From NCBI GenBank assembly GCA_018340375.1, contig JAFFJZ010000013.1, positions 3,946,501-4,010,500 on the forward strand: DNA of 64,000 nt, written 5' to 3'. Position 1 is the stretch's first letter. Every line of letters starts with the position of its first letter. This document shows positions 1 to 11,268 of the stretch, one piece after another. The notes below the pieces were generated by a model, which was not told the origin of the DNA, did not search any database, and saw nothing but the letters and a program-made list of their open reading frames with translations. The position numbers were made by a program, and so were the translations under genes. Source of the stretch: Gonatopus flavifemur (taxonomy: Eukaryota; Arthropoda; Insecta; Hymenoptera; Dryinidae).

Positions 1-402
1 TCAAGAGACCCTAGAAGCATGAGAGCTCAAAAGCTGCTATGATGGATAAACCTAGTGTGGGAAATGTTGAGAGTGTGAAGGAATACTAGATGGGGGTTGT
101 GAAGGATCCACACCCCAACTGAGCGGAACGAGGACCATCCGCAACGTGAATAGACTCAGCGAAGCAGTCTAGACACATAGCGGATCCAATCACTGTGGTG
201 GAGGGAGGATCGAATTGATCTATCATTATTATTTTCCCAAATGAACATCTATTCACATCGCGGATATCCCTCGCCTCGCTCAGTTGGGGTGTAAACCCTT
301 CACAACCCCCGTTCAGTATTCCTTCACACCTTCCACGTTTCTTCCACTGGGTTCATCCACTATAGTATCTTTCAAGCTTCCATGCTTTTAGGGTCTCTTG
401 AT
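1..402. repeat. Inverted repeat (foldback) at left edge
   Basis: Bases 1-154 are an imperfect reverse complement of about 248-401. Both arms carry the CCAACTGAGCGG / CTCAGTTGGGGTG segment, and the outer ends read TCAAGAGACC and GGTCTCTTGA. The same sequence occurs again in direct orientation at about 4790-4960. It looks like a terminal part of the Penelope-flanking repeat present in both orientations; the left arm may continue beyond the window. Confidence 0.7.
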
Positions 403-1860
403 GTGAGACTCGTGTTCATACCACAGATGGTTTTCATGGTTTATCACCTCTGAGTGGAATTCTTTCAATCTGCTTCTTTGGTTACTGAGTTCAGAATTGG
501 GTTTATCACCGCGATGTGGAATTCCCACATTTCACTTCCCATTTGAGATCAGAGGGGTCCGAAAGAACCCCACCGTTCGTTGACGCCGTTTTCTTGAGGA
601 TTACCCACAAAAATCTGGTTTTCATCCATTCATTGATCTTGACAGTCCATTCCTATGAAATGCTAATCAATCCCATTGAAACCCATTCAAACCCATAGAA
701 ACTCATAGAACACCATGAAAACAATCAAAAGCTTGTTGTTATTCATTCCATCATCGTTACGGTTAATTTTTCATTCAATCCTATAAAAACTCATTCAAAT
801 CCATAGAAATTCATAAAACAACATAAAAGACAAAAATAACACTGTTTTTTTTGTTATAATCCACCTCATTAATTTCGGAGTCAATTGCCCATTAAACCCC
901 ATCAAAACCCATTAAACCCATAGAGCACTGGAAACACAACCATTTATATATTTCTCTGCAGTGATCTGAATCTTTGTCTTCCATAACGCTGAAATGATAA
1001 AAAATGGTCGCGGTCTCAATGAAACTGAAAATTTCTTTAAAAAATTTTTTACGATCCAATATGATTTCCCGATCTTTAATTCCCTTTCTCCCAAAATCAT
1101 CACAACTACGATCTCTTTCAAAAAATGCTAGGCTCCATACAATGCCACACATAAATAACAAACTTTTTTCCCACACCTGCACGGAGAGTTAATGTTTTCT
1201 GACCTATTTTTAGGGAAGAAAGTACTGAGTTCCAAGCGAATGTGTCACAGCGGGAGGAAAATACAAACTGTCTTTTCGTTCTGAAATATGCATATGAATA
1301 TTTTATATGCAATTAAACAGATGATTTTCACTTTCCTTGCAGTTGTGGGAAAAAATAGTATGTTCACCTCGGGGAGAAGTGGGAAATTTCCACTCGTGTG
1401 ATGGTCTCCCTCGCCTTTGGCTCGGGAAGCCAAACTTCACACTCGTCGAAAATTCCCCACTTTCCCCCCTTGATGAACAATATACTATTCCAGATAATGG
1501 AATTTTGAAATATTGAAACTTCCTTCGTGGAAGAATGGAATTGTATAGTTCATAAGAGAAGAAAATTGTATTTTTCAGAGAAGATTTGTATTTTTCCAAA
1601 GAAAATCTGGCTCTCAATTCGCTAGTCTGTAAGAATTCCTTTACATTGTATTACAGAATTGTGATTATCTTGAAAAGGGGTTGAAACAACCCGAAACGTC
1701 GGCTCAAGAATTTAATAAATAAGCTCGACCACTTATTCGGCAAATTGGAGTACCTCTCTAATTTCTGATTCCTGATCCGAGTACGACCCAAACCGATTCG
1801 ATTTTTCACCCTCTCCATACATGATGGGTCCGGACGACGAACATTTCTCATTACTGTGAT
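245..1860 (+). repeat. Upstream long direct repeat of Penelope element
   Basis: This segment closely matches 4790-6600 in the same orientation. Shared blocks include the tract starting CTCAGTTGGGGTGT, the stretch around GATGTGGAATT (515 and 5085), many CCATAGAAA/CCATTGAAA-rich lines, and the TTGTGATTA...CCGAAACGTCGGCTC module (1660-1710 and 6005-6060). Direct copies on both sides of a Penelope coding region fit the pseudo-LTR arrangement known for Penelope-like elements; that identification is inferred. No gene is supported here, since the short ORFs fall in repeat. Confidence 0.6.
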
Positions 1861-1978
1861 ACGTAAGGGACGCCTATGGACATCGGTGCTACAGGATTGT
1901 TTCCACTTACATTAGACTCTCAAGAAAATATAATAAATTCCTAAATCACTCATGATTTTTACAAAACTGCAATAAAAA

Positions 1979-4404
1979 GTGGGAGTCATTCCAAACTTTA
2001 TCTCAAATACCTTCGTGAATCATGAAAATATTGTACATACACTTCATTTTAAAAACGTTATCTCGAATCGAAACAAAGGCGAACAGTCTGAATTACCACT
2101 TATTCCAATCATAGATGAATCCGCTGAAAAATTTCTTATAAACAATAAGATAATTGACTAACAATTCATGTTATATACGCTCATGATTGACCATGGATTT
2201 TGCATTCCCTATTCTACTTCCGCAGTTACACAGAGACGCCCTCGCGTCGTTCCCTTCTCACCGTGAAAGACTGAGAAGGATATCTAACGTTCTTGTAACT
2301 AAACAACGGGGAATTAATACTCTCCTCTCCACCACCGACATTGAAAATCCGAGAAATGGGAGAATCGTTAACCTCTCTCCGATTCAAATACCAACAAACG
2401 TGGAGTCTTCCTTGTCTTATAGCAACAAATCCAATATGACTCATAATCAACATAAAAACATGCCACTCATCGATATCTTCGAAGAATTTGAATGTAAAAA
2501 ACGTCAATTCCTTCCAGTGACGTTGACGTGATTCGTAACGGACTCATCGAAGTCGTCCGCGATTTCACTTCACGTCCAGTCAAGTTGGATGGAATTGATA
2601 AAAGAATTGACATAGATTTCAAATTGTCAACAAATTTTCTGAAGGAAAACGACGATATTAAACGTATTGAAAGCGAATGAGGGAACTATAAATGTTATCA
2701 TGGACAAGTCTGAATATATGGAAAAAATGTATTTGCTGTTAGACGACGAAGCCACATATGAACCGATAGATGAGGGCCCTTCACACAAATTAGAAGAAAC
2801 TAGAATCAATCTGTTGAAAGAACGGGAAACTTTGGGATCCATCGACCAACAACAATACGTTATGCCAAGTTCCACCAACGGGGACATCTCAAGAGCATAC
2901 GGGTTACCTAAAATACACAAACCCGAAAATCCATTGAGGATTATCATTTCTCATGTAAATGGGCCCCTCAGGGGCATCGAGCTCTACATTTTTAACGTTT
3001 CGAAGAAATCTCTCCTACATCCCGAATTTTGCGATGAAAAACAGTTTTGAACTCGTTAAAAAACTGAGAGGAATTCGTTGTCAACCAAGAATGAAACTAT
3101 ACTCTTTCGACGTTGTGTCACTCCCCAACAACATCCCTACCCATCTGGCTGTTCAATATATCAAAGATTACTGGGACCGTATATCGCCCAACACCTCGTT
3201 TAGCAAAGATGCATTCGTCGAGGCTGTGAGAACGATTTTCCATAACCTTTATTTTCGCTTCGATGGGAAGTTTTTCATGCAAACCTTTGGGACACCCATG
3301 GGTGGCATAATTTCTCCCATCATCGCGAATATGGTTATGAACAGGCTGGAGAAGGAATGTCTCAAAACTTCAATAACCGTGTCATCCTATATGGGAGATA
3401 TGTCGATGATATCTTAATCATCGTTGAACACGAGACCGATATACACGAGATTATTGACACCTCTAATGATTCCAATATCAGATTGAAATTCACGATGAAA
3501 GAAGAGTTTGGAGGCTCCTTAGACTCCTTAGACATTACCATCTCTAAGAACGACGACAACACCCTGTCAACGAATTGGTTTAGAAAACCCTTTCTTCCGG
3601 ACAGGATTTCAAGCTCCAACTCTTCTCATCCTATAAAACAAAAAATCGGTATTGTGTACAACTTGGTCGATACAGCGATCTGCTCTCCGACGCACGACAT
3701 CACGACGAAAACATCTTCACGATCAAGAAGGATCTCGAGAGTAATGACTACCCCGCGGAATTCATAACGTTTCACATCAATAAGAGACTAAAAAAGTTTA
3801 AACACCTCTACGGCATCTCTGGCTCGGTACTCCCGACCTTTTTCCCGGAAACAACAACATCTGTTCCCACTCTCGACGAGCAGGTAGCCGGTCCTTCACG
3901 GGCTCTTGGTACTTATATGAAAAAACCATATTTTATCATCCCTTATATTGAACAGCTAGATGGTAGGTTAAGAAAGATTCTGAATCCGTTCTCCACAGTC
4001 GGCGATGGAAATTTAACCAGTCTTTCTTGTCCAATAAGACCCCCAAAAGACAAGACAACAACCAATGAGCGTATCAACATCGTGTGTAAAATCCACTGCG
4101 TCGACTGTCCGGCGACTCACGTTGGACAAACGAAACAACATTCAAAAGACAGAATGCACCAACATTATAGGAATATGTTTCACCCCAAGGATAGATTCTC
4201 GGTTATCACGAAGCATACCTTTGGAAAAAGGCATTCCTTCGATTTGAACGGCTTGAAAATTTTGGATGTGGAGCCAAACTAACGTAAGAGCCTCTCTTCA
4301 GACATGTTTTGCATAAAAGCCACGAATAACACCTTGAATGCTCAACGCGACTGTATCAATTTGCGTAACGCATACGACCACTTTGTCGATAGAGTCACAT
4401 ATTA
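1979..4404 (+). pseudogene. Penelope-like retroelement: reverse transcriptase plus GIY-YIG endonuclease, broken
   Basis: Fragments in several plus-strand frames line up in the order of a Penelope protein. An N-terminal region lies at about 2187-2531. RT begins at 2667-3050 with YGLPKIHKPENPLRI, continues at 2959-3417 with FGTPMGGIISPIIANMV, and continues at 3357-3767 with the catalytic YVDDIL motif. A GIY-YIG-type endonuclease follows at 3917-4282 with CVDCPATHVGQTKQHSKDRM. The last frame stays open past a TAA at 4280-4282 for about 40 more codons, to a TAA at 4402-4404. At least three frame changes and internal stops make it inactive. Penelope proteins copy RNA at nicked genomic DNA; the order RT then GIY-YIG is diagnostic. 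Confidence 0.88.
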
Positions 4405-4789
4405 ATCTAATTCATGCGATATTACAATTCTTGTTAAGAATTTATTTTTCCTAAAAGAATGCTCCCTCATCACTTATCATTTTCCTCCCTGCTACACGAT
4501 TCTCCGTGCCGGTGCTTAGAGATGGATACCACGTGATTTGATTCTCCCCTTCCCAGCACCATCTCGGGAGCTCGGTACGACTGACGAGTCATTCAATCGT
4601 TGTTCAACTATTAAAGACTGATCTCATACTCGGATGATTGTTCTTTCTGAATATTCTGAATATTTTCATGTATTCGTCTTCCAGTTCGTGTCTCCGTTGC
4701 TATGTGATCCATGTCTATTTATTGATTCATTCATTTATTCATTCATTGATTCATTTATTCAAATTATTCGCGGTTTCGTTATTCACCGC
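4405..4789. other. 3' flank of Penelope coding region; no gene
   Basis: No coding signal. It holds a short ATTCATTCATTTATTC simple repeat at about 4720-4765 and a CTGACGAGTC string near 4579, which resembles part of a hammerhead core but has no matching GAAA arm nearby. The downstream direct repeat begins at about 4790. Confidence 0.4.
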
Positions 4790-6600
4790 TTCGCTGAGTC
4801 TATTCACGTCACGGATGGTCCTCGCTCCGCTCAGTTGGGGTGTAGTCCTTCACAACCCCCGTTCAGTATCCCTTTACACCTTCAACGTTTCTTACACTAG
4901 GTTCATCCACTATTGTAGCTTACAAGCTCCATTGCTTCTGGGGTCTCTTGATGTGAGACTTGTGTTCATACCACAAGAATGGTTTGATAGGGTGTTTTAA
5001 GGTTTTTATGGTTTATCACCTCTAAGTGGAATTCTTCCAATCTGCTTCTTCGGTGAATGAGTTGAGGATTGGGTTTATCACCGCGATGTGGAATTTTCAC
5101 ATTTCGAGTCTAATTTAAGATCAGAGAGGTCCGGAAAAACCCAACCGTTCGTTGACGCCGTTTTCTTGAGGATTATCCACAAAAATCTGGTTTTCATTCA
5201 TTTAATGATCTTGACAGTCAATCTCTATGGAATCCTATCAAATTCCATTGAAACCATTCAAAACCCATGGAAACTCATAACACACCATGAAAACCTCAAA
5301 AAGCATGTTGTTATTCATTTATCCATCGTTACGGTTAATTTCTCATTGAATCCTGTAAAAACCCATCGAAACCCATAGAAATTCATAAAACAACATGGAA
5401 CACAAAAATAACACTGTATTTTTGTATCATCGACCTAATTAATTTCGAAGTCAATTTCCCAATCAAAACCCATTGATACCCATAGAAAACCCAGAAAACA
5501 CCACAAAACTCCATAGATGTTGCTTCAATGCACTCAATGTAGTGGAAAGTCTATTTCACATTGAATCCCATTCGAACCCATTGAAACCCATACAGCACTG
5601 GAAACACAACCATTAATATATTTCTCTGCAGTACTCTTAATCTTTGTCTTTGATAACCCCGGAATGATAAAAAATGGTCACGGTCTCAATGAAACTGACA
5701 ATTTCCTCACAAAATTTTTCACGATCTGTTACGGGTTTTCGATCTCTAATTCACTTTCTTCCACAATCATTACAACTACGATTTCTTATGAAAAATGCAG
5801 GGCTTCACGCGATGCCGCACATGAATAACAAACCGCTTTAGATAATGAAATCTTGGAATATTGGAACTTCCTTCATCAAAGAATTAAATCGTATAGTTCA
5901 TAAGAGAAGAAAATTATATTTTTGAGAGAAAATTTGCATTGTTTCACAGAAAATTTGGCTCTAAATTCGCTAGTCTGTGAGAATTTCTTCACATTGTATT
6001 ACAGAATTGTGATCACCTTCGAAAGGGGTTGAAAAAACCCGAAACGTTGGCTCAAGAGTTTAATGAAAAGGCTCGACCAGTTAATCGGCAAATTGGACAA
6101 CCTACGATTTTTCGATCTCCAATTCAATTTTTCCCACAATCATCACAACTACGATTCCTCATGAAAAATGCTAGGCTTCACACAATGCCGCACATGAATG
6201 ACAAACCTTTTGAGATGATGGAATCTTAAAATATTGAAACTTCCTTCATCCAAGAATGAAATGAAATAGTTCACAAGGGGAAAGAATTGTATTTATCAGA
6301 GAAAATTTGTATATTATTTACAGAAAATTTGGATTTTTTCTGGGAAAATTTGGCTCCAAGTTGGCTCGTCTGTAAGAATTTCTTTACATTCTATTACAGA
6401 ATTGTAATAACCTTCGGAAGAGGTTGGAACAACCCGAAACGTCGGCTCGAGAATTTGATGAACAGGCATAACCACTCACTCGGCAAATTGGATCACCTCT
6501 CTAATTCCTGATTCCTGATCCGAGTACGACCGAAACCGATTTGATTTCTTACCCTCTTCATACGTGATGGGTCCGGACGACGAACATCTCTCATTACTGC
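4790..6600 (+). repeat. Downstream long direct repeat of Penelope element
   Basis: Direct copy of 245-1860. It diverges by many substitutions, and the module around 5830-6250 (TTCATAAGAGAAGAAAAT, then the GAAAGGGGTTG stem-loop) is duplicated again at about 6190-6450. No ORF resembles a known protein. Confidence 0.6.
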
Positions 6601-7000
6601 GAATCGTGCTGACCTTCAAAAGGGGTTGGAACAACCCGAAACGCCGGCTCAAGGATTTCATGAGAAGGCTCGACCACTCACTCGGCAAATCGGACTGTCT
6701 CTCCAATCTCTGGTTCCTGGCCCGAGTACGACCAGAAGCGATTTGATTCCTCAGCCTCTCCATACGTGATAGGACCAGACACGTTTCCATTACAGCGGAT
6801 TGTGATCACTTTGAAGAGGGGTTGAAACAACCCGGAACGTCGGGTCAAGGATGTATCAAAAAGGGTCGACCACACATTCGGCAAATCGGACTACCTCTGT
6901 AATTTCTGATTCCTGATTCGAGTACGACCCGAACCGATTTGGTTTCCTACCCCCTCCATACGTGATGGGTCTGGACGACGTCGACAACGAAAAGACAAAT
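6000..7000 (+). repeat. Degenerate tandem ~190-bp repeats with conserved stem-loop
   Basis: Units at about 6015, 6410, 6610 and 6805 share GGGGTTGAAACAACCCGAAA followed by CGTCGGCTCAAG, then a run ending CGGCAAAT, then CTGATTCCTGATCCGAGTACGACC and CATACGTGATGGGTCCGGACGA. Single or paired copies occur at 1660-1850 and 26030-26390. The GGGTTG-AAA-CAACCC core can form a 6-bp stem with a 3-nt loop, followed by GAAAC. Short ORFs in both strands of this block are repeat translations. Confidence 0.75.
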
Positions 7001-7099
7001 CAACGAAATCAGTGTTTGAAGAGAGAGAGTGTGACGTATCTCTCTTTTGAACCAACTTTTCGTTGATTTGGTTTTTCGTTGATTTGGCCCCCATCCGCG

Positions 7100-8340
7100 T
7101 GAACTTCGTATGACTTTCGAAAGTATACTCTGCTTTTTCATCGATTTTCTCCTTATTTAAGGAGCGATGAATTTTATTTCATGGGAGTGGGGAATCGTGC
7201 CACCGGTCTACTGCTAATTTTGGCCAACGTGCCTTGGTTGCTATGCTCGTGCTGAATTTGATTGGTGGGAGAAGGATTGATAGACTGAGAAGAGGATAGA
7301 AGGAAAGGTGCATTGCACTTCGGACTCAGCTCGATGCAGTCTCAGCAGTTTTGCAAATATTCGTGTTATGTTTCCGCGTTGTGAAATTCGTGTATGAATA
7401 TTGAAGTATCAATTTGTCAGTATAGATCATATTGATCCGATTGATTCCTGGAAAATGAACTGAATAACTTCGTGTCAGGTGTGGAATGGGAAGATACGAA
7501 AGTGAAAGAGAATTTGGTCTTGAACTTCACCCCATGTGTGCGTGCTTTCATCTACGCTTCGCATATATAGGGAAATAATTTTTGTATTCCTGAATGTAAC
7601 GAGTTTATCTCAAACGCGCTCTCAAATTACAATGATTTCCAATTCCATACAAGTTTCGATTGATTCTCTCTTTGAGAGCGTGGTTGGAAGGAAGTAATTC
7701 GCAATTGTTCATTCGTCAACCTTTGACTGGAACGTAATTCTGCTAAGGTTGGATAATTTCACGCAAGACAGTTTCTTTGGACTTCGGAATGTTGAACTCA
7801 TTTCGATATTTCTTGGATGCATTATTTGTATACAAGAATCATATACCGTTATTATGAATCTGATGAATAAACATCTATTCACACGAATATTCCATAACAG
7901 AAATGGATGGAAATCTTATTATCAATATAAACAATGTGTTGACTTTTCTACTTTGAACATTCAAATCTTCCAAACATTGAAAGATTGAAAATCATACTTC
8001 TTTTTCAATAAAATGTTGGAAGATTACATGACTTGGTTAATTACTGAGTGAAGAAAAGTGTTCCTATCTAACAAAAGAAGCCTCTCAATTCCTTTCCTAT
8101 CATGGGGTGTAATTTCGATTTTCTGAATGTATCTAGGAGTATTTGATCAATTTTGAAGGATGGATTAGGAAAGCTTATTCTGTTCTATGGGTATTTCGTA
8201 TAGAAACAAAAAAAAAATTGAGAGGTGAGAAATGTGAGTTTCTGGTGAGTGCATCACACCTCCTTCCCCAAGGTCAAGCATGGGGAACGGAACGTTTCCA
8301 CATGGTTGGTCTAGGATAAAAAGAATGTCATCATTACCAT
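7100..8340. other. No gene recognised
   Basis: AT-rich DNA without a convincing coding region. A 79-codon plus-strand ORF at 7749-7988 has no recognisable motif. A short A-run lies near 8209-8216. The interval may hold the 3' untranslated end of the minus-strand LINE that follows. Confidence 0.4.
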
Positions 8341-9279
8341 GAAGTGATCAGTCTTTCGATTGGTTTGATGGAACCCTCCACCCCTGTCTATTATCCGCCA
8401 AACGTTTGATTTCTACATATCTCCTACATCCCTTGTCTTGTACGATTTGCTTCATATAACTTGCTCTAGGTCTACCTTTACCAGTTTTACCATTCATTTT
8501 CCCTTCCAATATTGTTTTCAATAAACTCTCATGCCGTAATGTGTGTCCTATAAGATTGCTTCTTCTTTTCACGATGTGTTTCGTATGATTTCTTTCTTCA
8601 TTTATCTGCTCGAGTACTTCTTCATTTTCGACTTTGTCCATCCATTTTATTCTGAGCATCCTTCTATAACGCCACATTTCAAAAGCTCCAAGTCTTCGTT
8701 GATCAGTTTTCCCCATTGTCCAAGTTTCGCAACCATATAATGCTGTGCTCCAAACGTAACTTCTCAAGAATTTCTCCTTTACTTCCAAGCTTATATTTTT
8801 TGAGCCGGATGAGTGTTCCTTCCGGTCAAAAGCCTGTTTCCCTTGTGCTATCCTTGCTCTTATATCTCTTTCGCTCTTGCCGTTTTCTGTAATTATGCTT
8901 CCTTGATATTTGAATTCTTTCACCTGTTCAATTGTCTCGGTATCTATTTTGATTCTCGTTCTTCCAGCTGTTTTCGCCGCTGTATACATCATGAATTTTG
9001 TTTTGTCTTCATTTATATTCATGCAATAGTCTTCCAATAATATTGTCCTCGTATTGTTGAGAATATTTCCTGACTCAGTACTACTCGTGGCAAGTATAGC
9101 TATGTCATCCGCGAATCTCAGCATACTTATATTTTCTCCCTGGATCTGTAATTTCGATTGAATTTCCTCCTTCACTTCGTTCATTGCTTCTTCTATACAT
9201 GGATTGGAAATCAGTGCCGATAATGAGCATCCTCGTCTCACCCCTCTTTTTATCCGTGCTTCCCCTTCCTGACCCTCTA

Positions 9280-10570
9280 CAGGTTGGTTGAAGAGTTCCT
9301 GCGCTCACCAAGAGATAGCACTGCTAGCTCAAAGATTTTTTTTTCTCGAGTTGGTATATCTGTCCTGAGAACACATGCAAAGTTACAAGTCATTCTGTCG
9401 ATTCATTCTTTGTCTACAAGCCATTTGAAGTTGACGTGTCATTGATTTTTCTCAATATGGAAAAAATTTAATATCGTGCAGTCATTGGATTCTTTGTTTT
9501 GAAGGGTTTAAAAGCAAAGGAAATTCATGAACAATTGTTAGAAGTGTATGAGGAGTCCTCACCTTCAAAACGCACCGTTGAATTCTGGGCTGGTGAATTT
9601 AAACGTCGTCGTACTGGCCTTGAAGACGATCCACGCGAAGGACGACCAAAAACTGCAACCACAGCAGAAATCATTGAGCATGTACATAATATGGTTGGTG
9701 AAGATCCAAGTTTGACTAAGCGTGAAATTGCTAATGCCATAAGCATCTCAGAGGAATGAGTACTCCACATTCTACATGAAGAATTACGTATGAAAAAACA
9801 GTTTGGAAGGTTAGTGCCGCACACGTTAACAATTCAACAAAAACTGGATCGAAAACAAATTTCTCAGCGTAATTTGGAGCGTTTTAAGCAGCATAAAACC
9901 GACTTCTTGCGTCGTTTTATAACTATGGATGAGACTTGGATCTACCACCATGATCCTAAATTGAAACAAGAACGTTTAGAGTGGACTGAAGCTGGTTGTT
10001 CAGCTCCAAAGCAGGTGAAGTCACAACGATCAGCAAAGAAGGTTATGGCATCAGTTTCTCGGGATGCGAGAGGAATTTTGTCCATTGATTACCTTCAGAA
10101 AGGTGAAACAATCAACTTCGATTATTACTGCAGCCTTTTGGATCAGCTGCATGAAGAAATTCGTGAGAAAAGACTTGGTTCAAAGAAGAAAAAAATCATT
10201 TTCCATCAAGATAATGCACCTGCTCACAAAAGTGTTTTGACGATGGCTAAATTCGAAGGACTCAAGTACGAATTGCTTGAACATCCACCGTATTCGCCAG
10301 ATTTGGCTCCTAGTGACTACTATCTCTTCAGAAATCTCAAACAATTCCTTCGTGGAAAGCATTTTTCGTCGAATGGAGAGGGCATAGCAGCCGTAGACGG
10401 TTATTTTGCAGAGCTTCCGGAAAACCATTATAAGGATGGGATGAAATTATTGGAAGATCATTGGAACAAGTGTATTGAGCTTCTAGGAGATTATATTGGA
10501 TGAAAAAATATATTTCGTAACAAAAACAGTATTCTTTCATTTCGAGTGCAGAAACTTTTCAACCAACCTG
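9280..10570 (+). mobile_element. mariner DNA transposon, complete ends
   Basis: A 1291-bp element bounded by inverted CAGGTTGGTTGAA ends and flanked by TA at 9278-9279 and 10571-10572, the target duplication expected for Tc1/mariner. Size, ends and transposase all fit a full-length mariner. It interrupts the minus-strand LINE RT, so it inserted after that LINE. The transposase has two in-frame stops, so this copy is non-autonomous although its ends look intact. Confidence 0.95.
9457..10503 (+). pseudogene. mariner transposase (DD34D) with two stop codons
   Basis: The frame from ATG 9457 to the stop at 10501-10503 is 348 codons, the usual mariner length, with premature TAA at codon 5 (9469-9471) and TGA at 9757-9759. 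The N-terminal third holds helix-turn-helix DNA-binding segments (KGLKAKEIHEQL; TKREIANAISISEE). The catalytic triad is visible: D158 in TMDETW, D252 in FHQDNAPAHKS and D287 in SPDLAPSDYY, with 34 residues between the last two. The WVPHEL-type linker appears as RLVPHTL. The enzyme would cut and paste the element at TA sites. Apart from the two stops there is no frameshift. Confidence 0.93.
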
Positions 10571-11268
10571 TATGTATATTATTGCACTTTGATTCTTATA
10601 TAATTCGTATATTATTCTCCTATCTATTTAATTCATTTCAACCTTCTTCAGGATCGCAAACATCTCCTCCCAGTCCACATTATCGAAAGCCTTTTGTATA
10701 TCTACAAAACCAATGTACACAGATTTCTACAGCGCTATCCTTTTCTCTATTACTGTCCTAAGTGCTAAAATTGCTTCTCGCGTTCCCCTATTCTTTCTGA
10801 AACCAAACTGATCTTCTGACAATCTACTCTCTATTTTATTTTCCATCCTCCTGTATATGATTTTGGTCAGTATTTTAGAAGCATGTGAAGTTAAACTGAT
10901 TGTCCTGTAGTTCTCGCATTTATCGGCCCCTGGTTTTTTCGGGATAGCGACAATTTTATTCTTTTGAAAATCTTCCGGTATTTCTCCTTTTTAGTACATA
11001 TCTCTAATCGATTCAAAGAGTGCGTCACGAGTTCCTCCACTGGAGGCTTATCATAAGGTCCGCACTTATGCCATCTATGCCTGGCGCTTTATTTTTTTCC
11101 AATTCTTTCAAAGCCTTGTCGGATTCTGATCTCAATAACGAATCTCCCAATTCTCCCACATCTACATCCTCCTCCTCCTCTGGAAGAATGTACCGGGCAG
11201 AAACTTACTCTCATTTATGTTTAGTCTATGAACGAAGTGATGAATTGAAAATGCTATTGATGTCATAA

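Larger units (their letters stand above)
8340..11235 (-). pseudogene. Non-LTR (LINE) reverse transcriptase, 5'-truncated and split by mariner
   Basis: Minus-strand RT in two blocks. The N-terminal block (about 11230-10573) reads KNKAPGIDGIS and then FVDIQKAFDNVDW, which holds the first catalytic aspartate. The C-terminal block (9277-8348) reads RRGCSLSALI and LRFADDIAIL (the catalytic FADD variant of YADD), then the LINE tail YGCETWTM...RYRRMLRIKWMDKV. The gap is exactly the mariner at 9280-10570 plus its TA duplication. A stop lies near 10636 in the first block, and another follows KAPGIDG at about 11030. The endonuclease domain is absent, so the copy is 5'-truncated near 11235, against the env remnant. 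The RTE/Jockey-type tail is suggestive, but the clade cannot be fixed. Confidence 0.88.

Noticed and set aside
4575..4600. CTGACGAGTC string as a full hammerhead ribozyme
   Set aside because: It matches the CUGANGA strand, but no GAAA strand with a bracketing stem could be found within the next ~60 bases.
7749..7988. A 79-codon ORF as a small gene
   Set aside because: No signal peptide, motif or splice context; it is within the length expected by chance in AT-rich DNA.
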